This document shows positions 1 through 9,798 of a DNA stretch of 42,576 nt, one piece after another. The notes beneath the pieces were generated by a model. The model was not told the DNA's origin. It ran no database searches and saw nothing but the letters and a program-made list of their open reading frames with translations. The stretch's first letter is position 1, and every line of letters starts with the position of its first letter. Position numbers and translations under genes: made by a program. The stretch is from an uncultured Alphaproteobacteria bacterium (GTDB lineage Bacteria; Pseudomonadota; Alphaproteobacteria; HIMB59; GCA-002718135), in contig CACGUF010000010.1 of assembly GCA_902576125.1 (NCBI GenBank), positions 1-42,576 of the forward strand. The letters run 5' to 3'.

Positions 1-177
1 CAAAACAAAGAAGTAATTTATAGGTGAAATAGTTTGGGGTGCTAACATCATGCCAACAAATGCTGTAAATATTACAAGGATCATTACCCTTGGCTTCATT
101 AAGTAAAAATAACCTTGTAATTTTTTTACAAGAATATTTTCACTATATTTGAAAGCTGAAGGTGCACTATTCACCAA
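1..177 (-). CDS. ctaB: Protoheme IX farnesyltransferase, N-terminal part (cut by window edge)
   Basis: Translating the minus strand from about 177 gives 59 codons that run off the window. They contain GYFYLMKPRVMILVIFTAF, followed by GMMLAPQTISP. This matches the start of the UbiA-type prenyltransferase CtaB/CyoE, which farnesylates haem B to haem O for cytochrome oxidase. An in-frame stop at 187-189 limits the start to TTG at 177 or GTG at 174; there is no ATG before the conserved LMKPRVM motif. The gene begins 2 bases after the coxA stop, the usual alphaproteobacterial oxidase-gene order. The start codon choice is uncertain; the identity is well supported by motif and context. Confidence 0.85.
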   Translation of the reverse strand, partial: MVNSAPSAFKYSENILVKKLQGYFYLMKPRVMILVIFTAFVGMMLAPQTISPINYFFVL

Positions 178-179
178 AT

Positions 180-1778
<1,599 letters not shown>

Positions 1779-1781
1779 TTA

Positions 1782-1786
1782 CTCCT
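1782..1786 (-). promoter_or_regulatory. Ribosome binding site of coxA overlapping the coxB stop
   Basis: Minus-strand AGGAG lies 6 bases before the coxA ATG (1775), and its first bases share the coxB TAG stop (1787-1785). This suggests translational coupling of the two subunits and confirms the coxA start. Confidence 0.8.
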
Positions 1787-2582
1787 ATTTTGATGCAATT
1801 GTTCTACTATTTAATTCTGCAAACTCATTTTTAGCTTTATTAACCCAAGCTGCGAAATCATTCTCACTTAATGCTTCAATAACTACAGGCATATAACCAT
1901 GACCTGTTCCACAAATTTCAGAGCATTGACCTCTATATATTCCTGGTCTATCTATTCTCATCCATGTTTCGTTCAGTCTTCCCGGTACTGCATCTCTTTT
2001 TACTCCTAGTGAAGGCATCGCAAAACTATGAAGCACATCTCCCGCTGTAATAAGAACGTGTATGTTTTTATTAACTGGTAATACTAGTCTATTATCAACT
2101 GTAAGTAATCTTGGCTCACCATCCTTAAGTTCATTATCAGGAACTATATAACTTTCAAAAGATAAATTATCATGTTCAGGATATTGGTATTCCCAATACC
2201 ATTGATGACCAATAACTTTTATTGTCATATCAGTTTCTGGTATTATGTCTTGTTCATATAAAAGTTTAAATGAGGGAACAGCCATAACGATTAAAATAAT
2301 CACAGGTATACCAGTCCATAAGGTTTCTAAAAAGGCGTTATGTGTTCTTTTTGAAGGTTTAGGATTTGCACTTTTACGAAATCTAATTGCAACATAGATC
2401 AAAAGTATTAATACAAAAATTGTTATTGCAGTCATCATGATTAAAACAAAATTATGAAGATCAAATATGTTTTGCATATGATCATTGGCAGGTTTTTGAA
2501 AACCCAATTGCCAATCAGTTGCACCATTAGATAGAGCTGGTATGCTTGTAAAAATTGAGATTAAGAAAAAGATTATTTTCAT
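1785..2582 (-). CDS. coxB: Cytochrome c oxidase subunit II
   Basis: Accepts electrons from cytochrome c through the binuclear CuA centre and passes them to subunit I. The 265-residue protein starts with a signal peptide (about residues 1-19, ending PALSNG). Two transmembrane helices follow (about 45-68 and 88-108), then a periplasmic cupredoxin domain. CuA ligands are visible: His185 in VLHSFAMPSLGVK, then Cys220, Cys224, His228 and Met231 in GQCSEICGTGHGYM. The aromatic stretch GHQWYWEYQYPE (about 125-136) is the expected electron-entry patch. There is no C-terminal haem c domain, so this is the plain aa3 type. It lies 61 bases after rsmE on the same strand and just before coxA. Confidence 0.97.
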   Translation of the reverse strand: MKIIFFLISIFTSIPALSNGATDWQLGFQKPANDHMQNIFDLHNFVLIMMTAITIFVLILLIYVAIRFRKSANPKPSKRTHNAFLETLWTGIPVIILIVMAVPSFKLLYEQDIIPETDMTIKVIGHQWYWEYQYPEHDNLSFESYIVPDNELKDGEPRLLTVDNRLVLPVNKNIHVLITAGDVLHSFAMPSLGVKRDAVPGRLNETWMRIDRPGIYRGQCSEICGTGHGYMPVVIEALSENDFAAWVNKAKNEFAELNSRTIASK

Positions 2583-2624
2583 TTTTGAATGTATATATAC
2601 TATTTTTTTAAATTATCAGTACTT

Positions 2625-2668
2625 TAAGCGATGAAACTTGTCTTTATTCTAGGACAGGTTGTCGCTTA
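2625..2668 (-). other. Imperfect hairpin across the rsmE stop codon
   Basis: On the minus strand TAAGCGA (2668-2662) pairs perfectly with TCGCTTA (2631-2625). Inside this, AACCTGTC pairs with GACAAGTT with one mismatch, leaving a 10-base loop that contains the rsmE stop codon. A T-rich run does not follow directly, so this is not a classical terminator. It may be a termination or processing structure between rsmE and the cox genes. Confidence 0.4.
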
Positions 2669-3396
2669 TCTACCAATGACTGAATACAAAAAAGTGAAGA
2701 AATAGCAGCTGTATCAGACCTTAATATTCTTTTACCAAGTGAAACTCGAAGAGCATTTTTCTTTTTATTTAAACTATTTTTCTCTTCATTGCTGAACCCT
2801 CCCTCAGGCCCAATAATAACTGCCCATTTTGTATAAATATCAACTTTGGATTTGACCTCATCATAAATTGAGGGTAGGTTTGAATCCGACTCATCACAAA
2901 AAACAAGTGCTCTATCACTAGGAAACAAACTCAATAGAGCATCAAGACTAATTATTTTTTCAATTTTAGGAACATCTAATCTCTCACATTGCTGTGAAGC
3001 TTCTATGGCATTAAGTTCTAAATTTTTATAATTTAATTTATCAAAATTAGAGAATTCAGTTTTACAAGGAATAAACTTTGATACTCCTAACTCTACAGCT
3101 TTTTGAATAGTTATGTTTAATCTGAAAAGTTTAATGGGTGCAAATATTAACCATATATCTGGTTGACTCTCAAATTCCCTAATTTTTTTTATTATTTTTA
3201 CACCTATTTTTTCCTTAGATACAGAGATAATATTTGCACACCACTCACCAGTAATTCCATCAAAAATGGTTATTGTATCATTTAATTTAATTCTTAATAC
3301 ATTTTTAAGAAAATGATGTTGTTTGCCTTTAATATAAATCATCAGATTTGGAGAAATTTGCTTTTCAATGAATAATCGGGTTTTAGACTTTTGCAT
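2644..3396 (-). CDS. rsmE: 16S rRNA m3U1498 methyltransferase
   Basis: SPOUT-family methyltransferase that methylates N3 of U1498 in 16S rRNA using S-adenosylmethionine. The 250-residue protein has the typical length: an N-terminal PUA-like domain, then the SPOUT domain with its C-terminal knot. The knot motifs are clear: IGPEGGFSNEEKNSL (about 198-212) and LGKRILRSDTAAISSL (about 223-238). I start it at the ATG at 3396; a GTG one codon upstream is also possible. It is divergent from ubiA, with only about 43 bases between the two starts, and may be co-transcribed with coxB and coxA downstream. Confidence 0.93.
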   Translation of the reverse strand: MQKSKTRLFIEKQISPNLMIYIKGKQHHFLKNVLRIKLNDTITIFDGITGEWCANIISVSKEKIGVKIIKKIREFESQPDIWLIFAPIKLFRLNITIQKAVELGVSKFIPCKTEFSNFDKLNYKNLELNAIEASQQCERLDVPKIEKIISLDALLSLFPSDRALVFCDESDSNLPSIYDEVKSKVDIYTKWAVIIGPEGGFSNEEKNSLNKKKNALRVSLGKRILRSDTAAISSLFCIQSLVDKRQPVLE

Positions 3397-3439
3397 CACA
3401 TTAGTTTATTATAAAATTAAATATAATCTTTATATCAAG

Positions 3440-4300
3440 ATGGATAAAATAATCCCTGAAAAAATAAATAATTATTTAGAATTAATTAGAATAAATAAAC
3501 CAGTTGGTTTTATGCTGTTACTATGGCCGTGTTGGTTTTCTCTTGCATACATCGATTTACCCCAATTATCACTAATAAATTATTATATTTTATTTTTCGT
3601 AGGTTCAGTTATCATGAGAAGTGCTGGGTGTATTATAAATGATTTGGTTGATAAAAAAATAGACTCTAAAATTCAAAGAACAGCATTAAGACCAATCGCA
3701 GCAAACAAAATATCAAAGTTGCAAGCTTTTATTTTTTTAATTTTACTTTTATCAATTGGTCTTGTAATTTTATTACAATTTAAACTTCAAACTATTTTAG
3801 TTGGCTTAGTTTGCACACCACTAATTGTTTTATACCCATTTATGAAACGAATAACTTTTTGGCCTCAACTATTTCTTGGAATTGTATTCAATTGGGGTAT
3901 AATTATTTGCTCTGTAGAGTTTTTTGGAACATTAACAAAAGAATTTTTTATTTTATATTTAGCATGTGTTTTTTGGACTATCGGCTATGACACAATATAT
4001 GCATTTCAAGATTTGAAAGATGATAAAAAAAACAAAATTAAATCAACAGCTGTTTTATTTAACGATAAGGGAAAACATTTAGTTTTAACCTCATATACAT
4101 TAATGTTTTTATTAATTGGATATTTATCATTAAGTTATCAAAATCAAACATTTGTAATTCTTTTTTTAATAGCTATATTTTGCTTCATTTTTTTTAATTT
4201 AACAACATGGGATTATAAATCTGAGAGTAATTCTGGGAAAAAATTTCGCCAAAATAATCTTTTTGGTGCTATGATTTTTCTATATTTACTAAGTTTTTAA
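3440..4300 (+). CDS. ubiA: 4-hydroxybenzoate polyprenyltransferase
   Basis: Integral membrane prenyltransferase that attaches the polyprenyl tail to 4-hydroxybenzoate in ubiquinone synthesis. The protein is 286 residues from the ATG at 3440; the open frame extends further upstream only through residues unlike the family. It has the two Asp-rich metal-diphosphate motifs: NDLVDKKIDSKIQRT (about 67-81) and DLKDDKKNKIKST (about 192-204). LIRINKPVGFMLLLWPC near the N-terminus is characteristic of UbiA, and many hydrophobic helices follow. It is the first gene of a plus-strand run that continues 3 bases later with msbA. The quinone it helps make feeds the respiratory chain encoded just upstream. 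Confidence 0.93.
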   Translation: MDKIIPEKINNYLELIRINKPVGFMLLLWPCWFSLAYIDLPQLSLINYYILFFVGSVIMRSAGCIINDLVDKKIDSKIQRTALRPIAANKISKLQAFIFLILLLSIGLVILLQFKLQTILVGLVCTPLIVLYPFMKRITFWPQLFLGIVFNWGIIICSVEFFGTLTKEFFILYLACVFWTIGYDTIYAFQDLKDDKKNKIKSTAVLFNDKGKHLVLTSYTLMFLLIGYLSLSYQNQTFVILFLIAIFCFIFFNLTTWDYKSESNSGKKFRQNNLFGAMIFLYLLSF

Positions 4301-4303
4301 AAA

Positions 4304-6055
4304 ATGAAATATCTCAACATGAATAAAAATTCTGTTATTTCACGTCTAATTAATAATTACTTGTTAGATCATAAAATTACTATTTTTTTTGCTTTGATAA
4401 TGATGATTATTTCTGCAGGAGCTACTGGCTTACATGCATGGTTAGTTAGACCAGCTTTGGATGAAGTTTTAATTAAAGGCAATAAGGAAATGCTATTTTT
4501 AATTCCTGTTGCAATTATATTAGTAACACTATGTAAAGGCCTAGCTACATATACTCATTCCTTTCAAATGAGCAAAGTTGCACATTCAGTAATTGCGCAA
4601 CTTCAAACACAAATGTTTGAAAAATTAATGTATCTTAATTTAAATTACTTTAATGATTCAAAGTCAGGAAATTTAATTTCAAGACTTATAAATGACACTT
4701 ATTACCTAAGATTAGCAATTGTAAAATCTGTAACAGCTGTAATTAAAGACATTTTGGTTATTATCTTTTTACTTGCAAATATGTTTTATCAAAGCTGGTC
4801 GTTAACACTCTTTGCATTCTTTGCATTCCCACTAGCAATTTGGCCTATAAAAAAAATTGGTAAAAGTATCAGAAAAATTACATATGAAATTCAAAATGAA
4901 ATTGCAAAATTTTCCAATGTTTTGGCTGAAAGTATAAAAGGTATTCGTCAAGTTAAAGCCTACAATAGGGAAGAATATGAAAAGAAAAGAGCTTTCGCAA
5001 CAATCGATTTTATAAAAAAATTTTTTATTCGTTCAGCGTTTGTAAGTAATAGACTGAGCCCTTTAATGGAATTTATTGGAAGTTTAGCTGTTGCTGTTTC
5101 TATCTATGCGGGTGGAGTTTTTGTTTTAAATGAAAGTATGACAACAGGACAATTCATGAGTTTTCTAGTGAGTCTTCTTTTAGCTTACCAGCCTGTAAAA
5201 GCTCTTGGAAATTTAAATATAAGTGTTCAAGAAGGTCTAGCTGGAGCTGAAAGAATTTTTTCATTGTTAGATACTTCTTTAGACAAATCAGAAAAACATG
5301 AAGCAATTAAAAATATTAAACTAAATGGAAATATTAAATTTAAGGATGTTAATTTTTCTTATACTAATCATAAAGTTCTTAATAATATAAATTTAATAAT
5401 AGAGGCAGGTAAGAAAGCTGCTTTTGTAGGATTATCAGGCAGTGGAAAATCAACTTTAATTAATTTATTATTAAGATTTTATGATAATTATAATGGCACA
5501 ATTAGCATTGATCAAAAGGATGTTAGATCTTTATCGCTATATGATTTAAGAGAAAATATTTCTCTAATTACTCAAGAAACTTTATTATTTAACGAGAGCA
5601 TATTAGATAATATCAGATATGGAAATATGTCATCAAGTGAAGAAAAAATTAGAGAAATTGCAGATATTTCAGGTGTAAGCAAATTTGCAGATCAACTGCC
5701 AAATAAACTAAATACTATTGTTGGAGAAAGTGGAATTAAATTATCAGGTGGACAAAGACAAAGAATAGCAATTGCAAGAGCTCTTATTAAAGATGCTCCT
5801 ATACTAATAATGGATGAAGCCACATCTTCTCTAGATAACCTCACTGAAAAAGAAATACAATTAGCTCTTGATGAATTAATGAAAAATAAAACAACAATAA
5901 TTATTGCACACAGATTAAGTACTATACGAAATGCAGATATAATTTTTACTTTGGAAAAAGGAAGTATAGAAAGTAAAGGTAATCATGAATATTTAATTAA
6001 AAATTCTTCAGTCTATAAAAAATTACAATTGCAAGAAGATACAAATGACAATTAA
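4304..6055 (+). CDS. msbA: MsbA-like lipid A / phospholipid ABC exporter
   Basis: Half-size ABC exporter expected to flip lipid A core across the inner membrane as a homodimer. The 583-residue protein has six membrane helices (about 25-310) followed by a nucleotide-binding domain. Visible motifs are Walker A GLSGSGKST (near 375), the Q-loop ITQET, signature LSGGQRQRIAIARAL, Walker B ILIMDEATSSLD and switch His IIIAHRLST. Its position directly before DUF374, waaA, lpxK and an lpxL-like gene supports the lipid A role rather than a drug exporter. An alternative ATG lies 15 bases downstream (4319); neither has an obvious ribosome binding site. The 3' end overlaps the next gene by 11 bases. Confidence 0.88.
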   Translation: MKYLNMNKNSVISRLINNYLLDHKITIFFALIMMIISAGATGLHAWLVRPALDEVLIKGNKEMLFLIPVAIILVTLCKGLATYTHSFQMSKVAHSVIAQLQTQMFEKLMYLNLNYFNDSKSGNLISRLINDTYYLRLAIVKSVTAVIKDILVIIFLLANMFYQSWSLTLFAFFAFPLAIWPIKKIGKSIRKITYEIQNEIAKFSNVLAESIKGIRQVKAYNREEYEKKRAFATIDFIKKFFIRSAFVSNRLSPLMEFIGSLAVAVSIYAGGVFVLNESMTTGQFMSFLVSLLLAYQPVKALGNLNISVQEGLAGAERIFSLLDTSLDKSEKHEAIKNIKLNGNIKFKDVNFSYTNHKVLNNINLIIEAGKKAAFVGLSGSGKSTLINLLLRFYDNYNGTISIDQKDVRSLSLYDLRENISLITQETLLFNESILDNIRYGNMSSSEEKIREIADISGVSKFADQLPNKLNTIVGESGIKLSGGQRQRIAIARALIKDAPILIMDEATSSLDNLTEKEIQLALDELMKNKTTIIIAHRLSTIRNADIIFTLEKGSIESKGNHEYLIKNSSVYKKLQLQEDTNDN

Positions 6056-6716
6056 AAAAACAATTGTTAAAAATTTAATTATTCAACATTTTTTAGCTCT
6101 AGTAAGTGCTTTATATATAAAACTAGTAAGAGCAACATCTATCATTTTAGAAAAAAATAATGAGTTTCCCGAATTTTATTGGAAAAATAATAAACCTTTC
6201 ATATTAGCATTTTGGCATAATCAATTAATGATGATAAGTTATAGCTGGAAATCAAAATCTAAGCTAAACATTCTTGCATCTGGTCATAGTGATGGAAGAT
6301 TTGGTGCAATAATTGCAAAATATTTAGGATCAAATAATATTCCAACATACTCAGATAAAAAAACAATTTCGTTAAAACCAATATTTAGATTGCTTAAAGA
6401 CTCACATTATGTAGCTATTACTCCAGATGGACCAAGAGGTCCCAATCAAAAAGTATCAGAGGGAATTATTAAAATTGCAAAAACAAGTCAGGTTCCTATT
6501 ATTCCTATTGGTTTTGCTTCATCCAAATTTAAGAAACTCAAATCATGGGATTCATTTATGGTTACGAAACCTTTTGCAAGATGTGCATTTGTATGGGGTG
6601 AACCAATAATTATTCCCAAAACATCTAGTGAAAATCAAATAGAGGAATTTAAAATTAAACTAGAAGATGAAATAAATATATGTGTAAATCAAGCAAAAAA
6701 AGAAATACATGCATAG
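6045..6716 (+). CDS. DUF374 lysophospholipid acyltransferase-like protein
   Basis: 223-residue member of the DUF374 family, related to PlsC/LpxL-type acyltransferases and commonly found beside waaA in alphaproteobacteria. Family motifs are FWHNQLMMISY (about 56-66, the HxxxxD/E-like segment), SGHSDGRFGA (about 80-89) and TPDGPRGPNQKVSEG (about 126-140). A hydrophobic N-terminus (about 10-28) suggests membrane association. It overlaps msbA by 11 bases and waaA by 8, so the three are probably translationally coupled. The acyl acceptor is not shown by sequence; a role in lipid A or outer-membrane lipid acylation is inferred from context. Confidence 0.85.
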   Translation: MTIKKTIVKNLIIQHFLALVSALYIKLVRATSIILEKNNEFPEFYWKNNKPFILAFWHNQLMMISYSWKSKSKLNILASGHSDGRFGAIIAKYLGSNNIPTYSDKKTISLKPIFRLLKDSHYVAITPDGPRGPNQKVSEGIIKIAKTSQVPIIPIGFASSKFKKLKSWDSFMVTKPFARCAFVWGEPIIIPKTSSENQIEEFKIKLEDEINICVNQAKKEIHA

Positions 6717-7941
6717 TATATACAAATTTACTTCTTATTTGTTAATTCCCTTTATTTATTTTAATATATTTTTAAGAGTAATTAAAAAAAAAGAAGATAT
6801 TAAAAGGTATAAAGAAAGATTTGGATCTACAAATTTAAATAAAAATCAAGGAAAGAAAGTAATTTGGATTCATGCCTCAAGTGTTGGTGAGTTTAAATCA
6901 TGTGATTTTTTAATTAATAATTTTTATCAAAAATATATTTTAGTAATTACTACAACAACAAAAACAGCTGCAGATTATGCCTTAGAAAACTATGGTGAAA
7001 AAATTATTCATCAATATGCGCCTTTTGATGTTTTGCCGTGGATTAATAAATTTTTAGAATTTTGGAAACCTAAATTAGTAATTTGGATTGAATCAGATAT
7101 ATGGCCAAATACAATAGTAAGATTGCGTGAGAAAAATATTGCTGCAGTTTTTTTAAATGCCAGAATATCTCCTAAATCTTTTAAAAAGTGGGAATTTTTT
7201 TCATCATATTATAAATTTATTACTAAAACTTTTTTTGCAATCTATGCGCAAAGTAAAAATGATTTACATAGAATAAGAAATCTTACAGATGTTAATGTAA
7301 GTTATTTAGGTAATTTAAAATTGACAAAAAGAAATACTTCTTTCACCAAATTGGAAACTACAGAAAAAATAAATATAATGATTGCTAGTACACACCACAA
7401 TGAAGAAAACTTGATTATTGCTTACTTAGAAAATATTAGTAAAAATTATCCTTTAGTTAATTTTTTTATAGCACCAAGGCATCCGAATAGATCTAAGTTT
7501 GTTTATAAATTATTAAAAGATAAAAAACTAGAAGTTGAATATCACAGTAAATCAAAGAATTTGAATTATAGGTTCTTAATAATTGATAGTTTTGGTAAAA
7601 TGGAAGAGTTTTTTAAAAAGAGTGATATTGTTTTCTTAGGTGGGTCTCTTGTAAAAAAAGGTGGTCATAATCCAATTGAAGCTGCACTTTTAAACTGCGT
7701 GATTATTACTGGTTCTAATGTATATAATTGGCAAAATTTATATGATGAAATGTTAAGTCAAAATTCTTGTTTGATGATTAATGAATCAAAAGAATTTGAA
7801 ACTAAAATAATAAATTTGATTGAAAATAAAAGGTTGATTAATAAGCTCAAAAACAATGCTTTTACTTTTTCAAATACTGTTTTCTTTAAAGAGGACTCAT
7901 TAATAGAATTATTAAATAATAAATTAGGATATGATGCTTAA
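6709..7941 (+). CDS. waaA: 3-deoxy-D-manno-octulosonate (Kdo) transferase
   Basis: Membrane-anchored GT-B glycosyltransferase that adds Kdo from CMP-Kdo to the lipid A precursor. The 410 residues have the usual architecture: an N-terminal hydrophobic anchor (about 7-24), the acceptor-binding half with WIHASSVGEFKS (catalytic Glu near 62), IESDIWPNTI and NARISPKSFKKW, then the donor-binding half with APRHPNRS and LGGSLVKKGGHNPIEAA. Gene overlaps of 8 bases upstream and 11 downstream place it inside the lipid A run. Whether it adds one or two Kdo residues cannot be read from sequence. Confidence 0.95.
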   Translation: MHSIYKFTSYLLIPFIYFNIFLRVIKKKEDIKRYKERFGSTNLNKNQGKKVIWIHASSVGEFKSCDFLINNFYQKYILVITTTTKTAADYALENYGEKIIHQYAPFDVLPWINKFLEFWKPKLVIWIESDIWPNTIVRLREKNIAAVFLNARISPKSFKKWEFFSSYYKFITKTFFAIYAQSKNDLHRIRNLTDVNVSYLGNLKLTKRNTSFTKLETTEKINIMIASTHHNEENLIIAYLENISKNYPLVNFFIAPRHPNRSKFVYKLLKDKKLEVEYHSKSKNLNYRFLIIDSFGKMEEFFKKSDIVFLGGSLVKKGGHNPIEAALLNCVIITGSNVYNWQNLYDEMLSQNSCLMINESKEFETKIINLIENKRLINKLKNNAFTFSNTVFFKEDSLIELLNNKLGYDA

Positions 7942-8923
7942 AGCACCAAAATTTTGGTATTATAAAAGAGATAGTTTTTTATCAAATCTATTATATCCGC
8001 TATCTTTAATGTTTAGGCTTGGTACAAAAATTAGAAATGTATTAAGCAAGGAAAGAAAAGCTAAATTACCTATAATTTGTGTTGGCAATATTGTAGTTGG
8101 TGGAGCAGGAAAAACACCTGTCGCACTAAAAATAGGAAATATGCTTAAAAAAGCTGGTTATAATCCACATTTTGTATCCAAAGGTTATGGTGGATTAGAA
8201 AAAAATAATACTTTAGTTAAAGATTGGCATTCTCCAAACAGTGTTGGAGATGAACCTTTGTTATTATCTGAAATAGCCCCAACATGGATTGGATTAGATA
8301 GAAACAAATCATTTAATTTAGCATACGTAAATGGTGCCAATTGTATTGTAATGGATGATGGTTTTCAAAATCCAACTCTACAAAAAGATTTTTCAATAGT
8401 AGTTATTAATGGAGAACAAGGATTTGGTAATAAAAGAGTCATACCTTCAGGACCTTTAAGAGAGAGTATTAATAGAGGTCTTTCTAGAACAAACTTAGTA
8501 ATAACTATAGGAGATATTTCTGACTATGTAAGAAATAAAATTCCTAAACATATACCTTTGATTGAGGCAAACTTTAAAATAAAAGAAGATGAACTGATGT
8601 TAAAAGGTCAGAGGGTTACAGCTTTTGCAGGAATTGCCTATCCTGAAAAATTTTTTAATTCCTTAAAATTAGTGAAGGCTAATATAGTTGATCAAATAAG
8701 TTATTCTGATCATCATATATACAGTGAAAATGATTTACTCAATTTAGCAGAAATAGCAAATAAAAATAAGTCTATACTAGTAACAACAAAAAAAGATATA
8801 GTTAGAATACCCAAAACTTTCAGATCACTAGTAAAAACAATTGATGGTTTTATACACTTTAACGATGAAAAGCTTCTTTTGGAAATATTAACTAATTTAA
8901 TTGAAAATAAAATTGAGAATTAA
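7931..8923 (+). CDS. lpxK: Tetraacyldisaccharide 4'-kinase
   Basis: Phosphorylates the 4' position of the lipid A disaccharide precursor at the inner membrane. The protein is 330 residues, the family norm. The P-loop is CVGNIVVGGAGKTPVALKIG (about 50-69) and the conserved MDDGFQNP (about 141-148) holds the second family motif. DEPLLLSEIAPTWIGLDR and TTKKDIVRI near the C-terminus also fit LpxK. The N-terminus is basic and hydrophobic, as in LpxK enzymes anchored to the membrane. It overlaps waaA by 11 bases, and its TAA stop shares one base with the ATG of the next gene. Confidence 0.95.
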   Translation: MMLKAPKFWYYKRDSFLSNLLYPLSLMFRLGTKIRNVLSKERKAKLPIICVGNIVVGGAGKTPVALKIGNMLKKAGYNPHFVSKGYGGLEKNNTLVKDWHSPNSVGDEPLLLSEIAPTWIGLDRNKSFNLAYVNGANCIVMDDGFQNPTLQKDFSIVVINGEQGFGNKRVIPSGPLRESINRGLSRTNLVITIGDISDYVRNKIPKHIPLIEANFKIKEDELMLKGQRVTAFAGIAYPEKFFNSLKLVKANIVDQISYSDHHIYSENDLLNLAEIANKNKSILVTTKKDIVRIPKTFRSLVKTIDGFIHFNDEKLLLEILTNLIENKIEN

Positions 8924-9798
8924 TGAAATTCTTGCTTTCAATAAGATATTTAATTGAGTTTGTGCTTTTTAAAAGTATTTTATTTTTATTAAGATTAATA
9001 CCAAGGAAAATTTCTTATATCATTTTCAACAATTCATTTTTATTATTAGGAAGAATATCCAAATATAATAAAATTGCAAAAAAAAATTGTAAAATTGTAT
9101 TCTCAGATTTTGATGATATTCAAATAAATAATATAGTGAATAGCAGTTGGAAAAATTTAGGTAAAAATATTTATGAACTAAATTATTTAAGAGAAATTAT
9201 TAATAATGAGAGTACAATTAAAATAAAAGGTATTGAAAAAATTGAAAAAATAAAAAAAGAAAATACACCGGTAATTTTTTTTAGTATTCATTCAAGCAAT
9301 TGGGAAATTTGTTTACCTTTACTTGATAAACACGGTTTAAATACTGGCGCTATATACAGACACATAAATAATAATTTTTTTGATAAATATGTTTTCAAAA
9401 AAAGAACAGAAGCGCTTAAAACAAAAAATAGTTTTTATACTCCGAAAGGAAAAGTAAGTGCTAAAGAAATACTTGAAGGAGTAATTAATAAAAAAAATAT
9501 TTTTTTATTAGTCGATCAAAAAGATTCTGCTGGAACATTAATAAATTTTTTTGGAAAAAAAGTTAAAACTCAAATAGGTTTTTTAAAAATAGCCAGAAAA
9601 TATAACTTGCAGATTATTCCAATGAGAAATATTCGTCTTCCAGACAATACATTTCAGATAACTTTTGAAGATCCTCTTGATCATAATAAAAATAACATAA
9701 GTGATGAAACAAAAATGCTAGAAATAAACTCAATCGTTGAAAGATGGATCAGAGATAACCCTGAAAATTGGTTCTGGCAGCATAAAAGATTTAGTTAA
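8923..9798 (+). CDS. LpxL/HtrB-family lipid A acyltransferase
   Basis: 291-residue member of the LpxL/LpxM acyltransferase family, which adds secondary acyl chains to lipid A. It has an N-terminal hydrophobic anchor (about 9-25), the HxxxxE catalytic motif in FFSIHSSNWEICLPLL (about 120-135), and LLVDQKDSAGTLINFFGKK (about 190-208), matching the D-Q-x-x-G-x-FFGK region of the family. WFWQHKRF at the C-terminus is also typical. It is joined to lpxK by a TAATG stop/start overlap and ends the lipid A run, converging on xseA with an 8-base overlap. Which acyl position it serves is not decidable here. Confidence 0.9.
   Translation: MKFLLSIRYLIEFVLFKSILFLLRLIPRKISYIIFNNSFLLLGRISKYNKIAKKNCKIVFSDFDDIQINNIVNSSWKNLGKNIYELNYLREIINNESTIKIKGIEKIEKIKKENTPVIFFSIHSSNWEICLPLLDKHGLNTGAIYRHINNNFFDKYVFKKRTEALKTKNSFYTPKGKVSAKEILEGVINKKNIFLLVDQKDSAGTLINFFGKKVKTQIGFLKIARKYNLQIIPMRNIRLPDNTFQITFEDPLDHNKNNISDETKMLEINSIVERWIRDNPENWFWQHKRFS

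Noticed and set aside
3368..3439. 24-codon upstream extension of ubiA
   Set aside because: It overlaps the divergent rsmE start and does not resemble UbiA; the ATG at 3440 gives the normal N-terminus.
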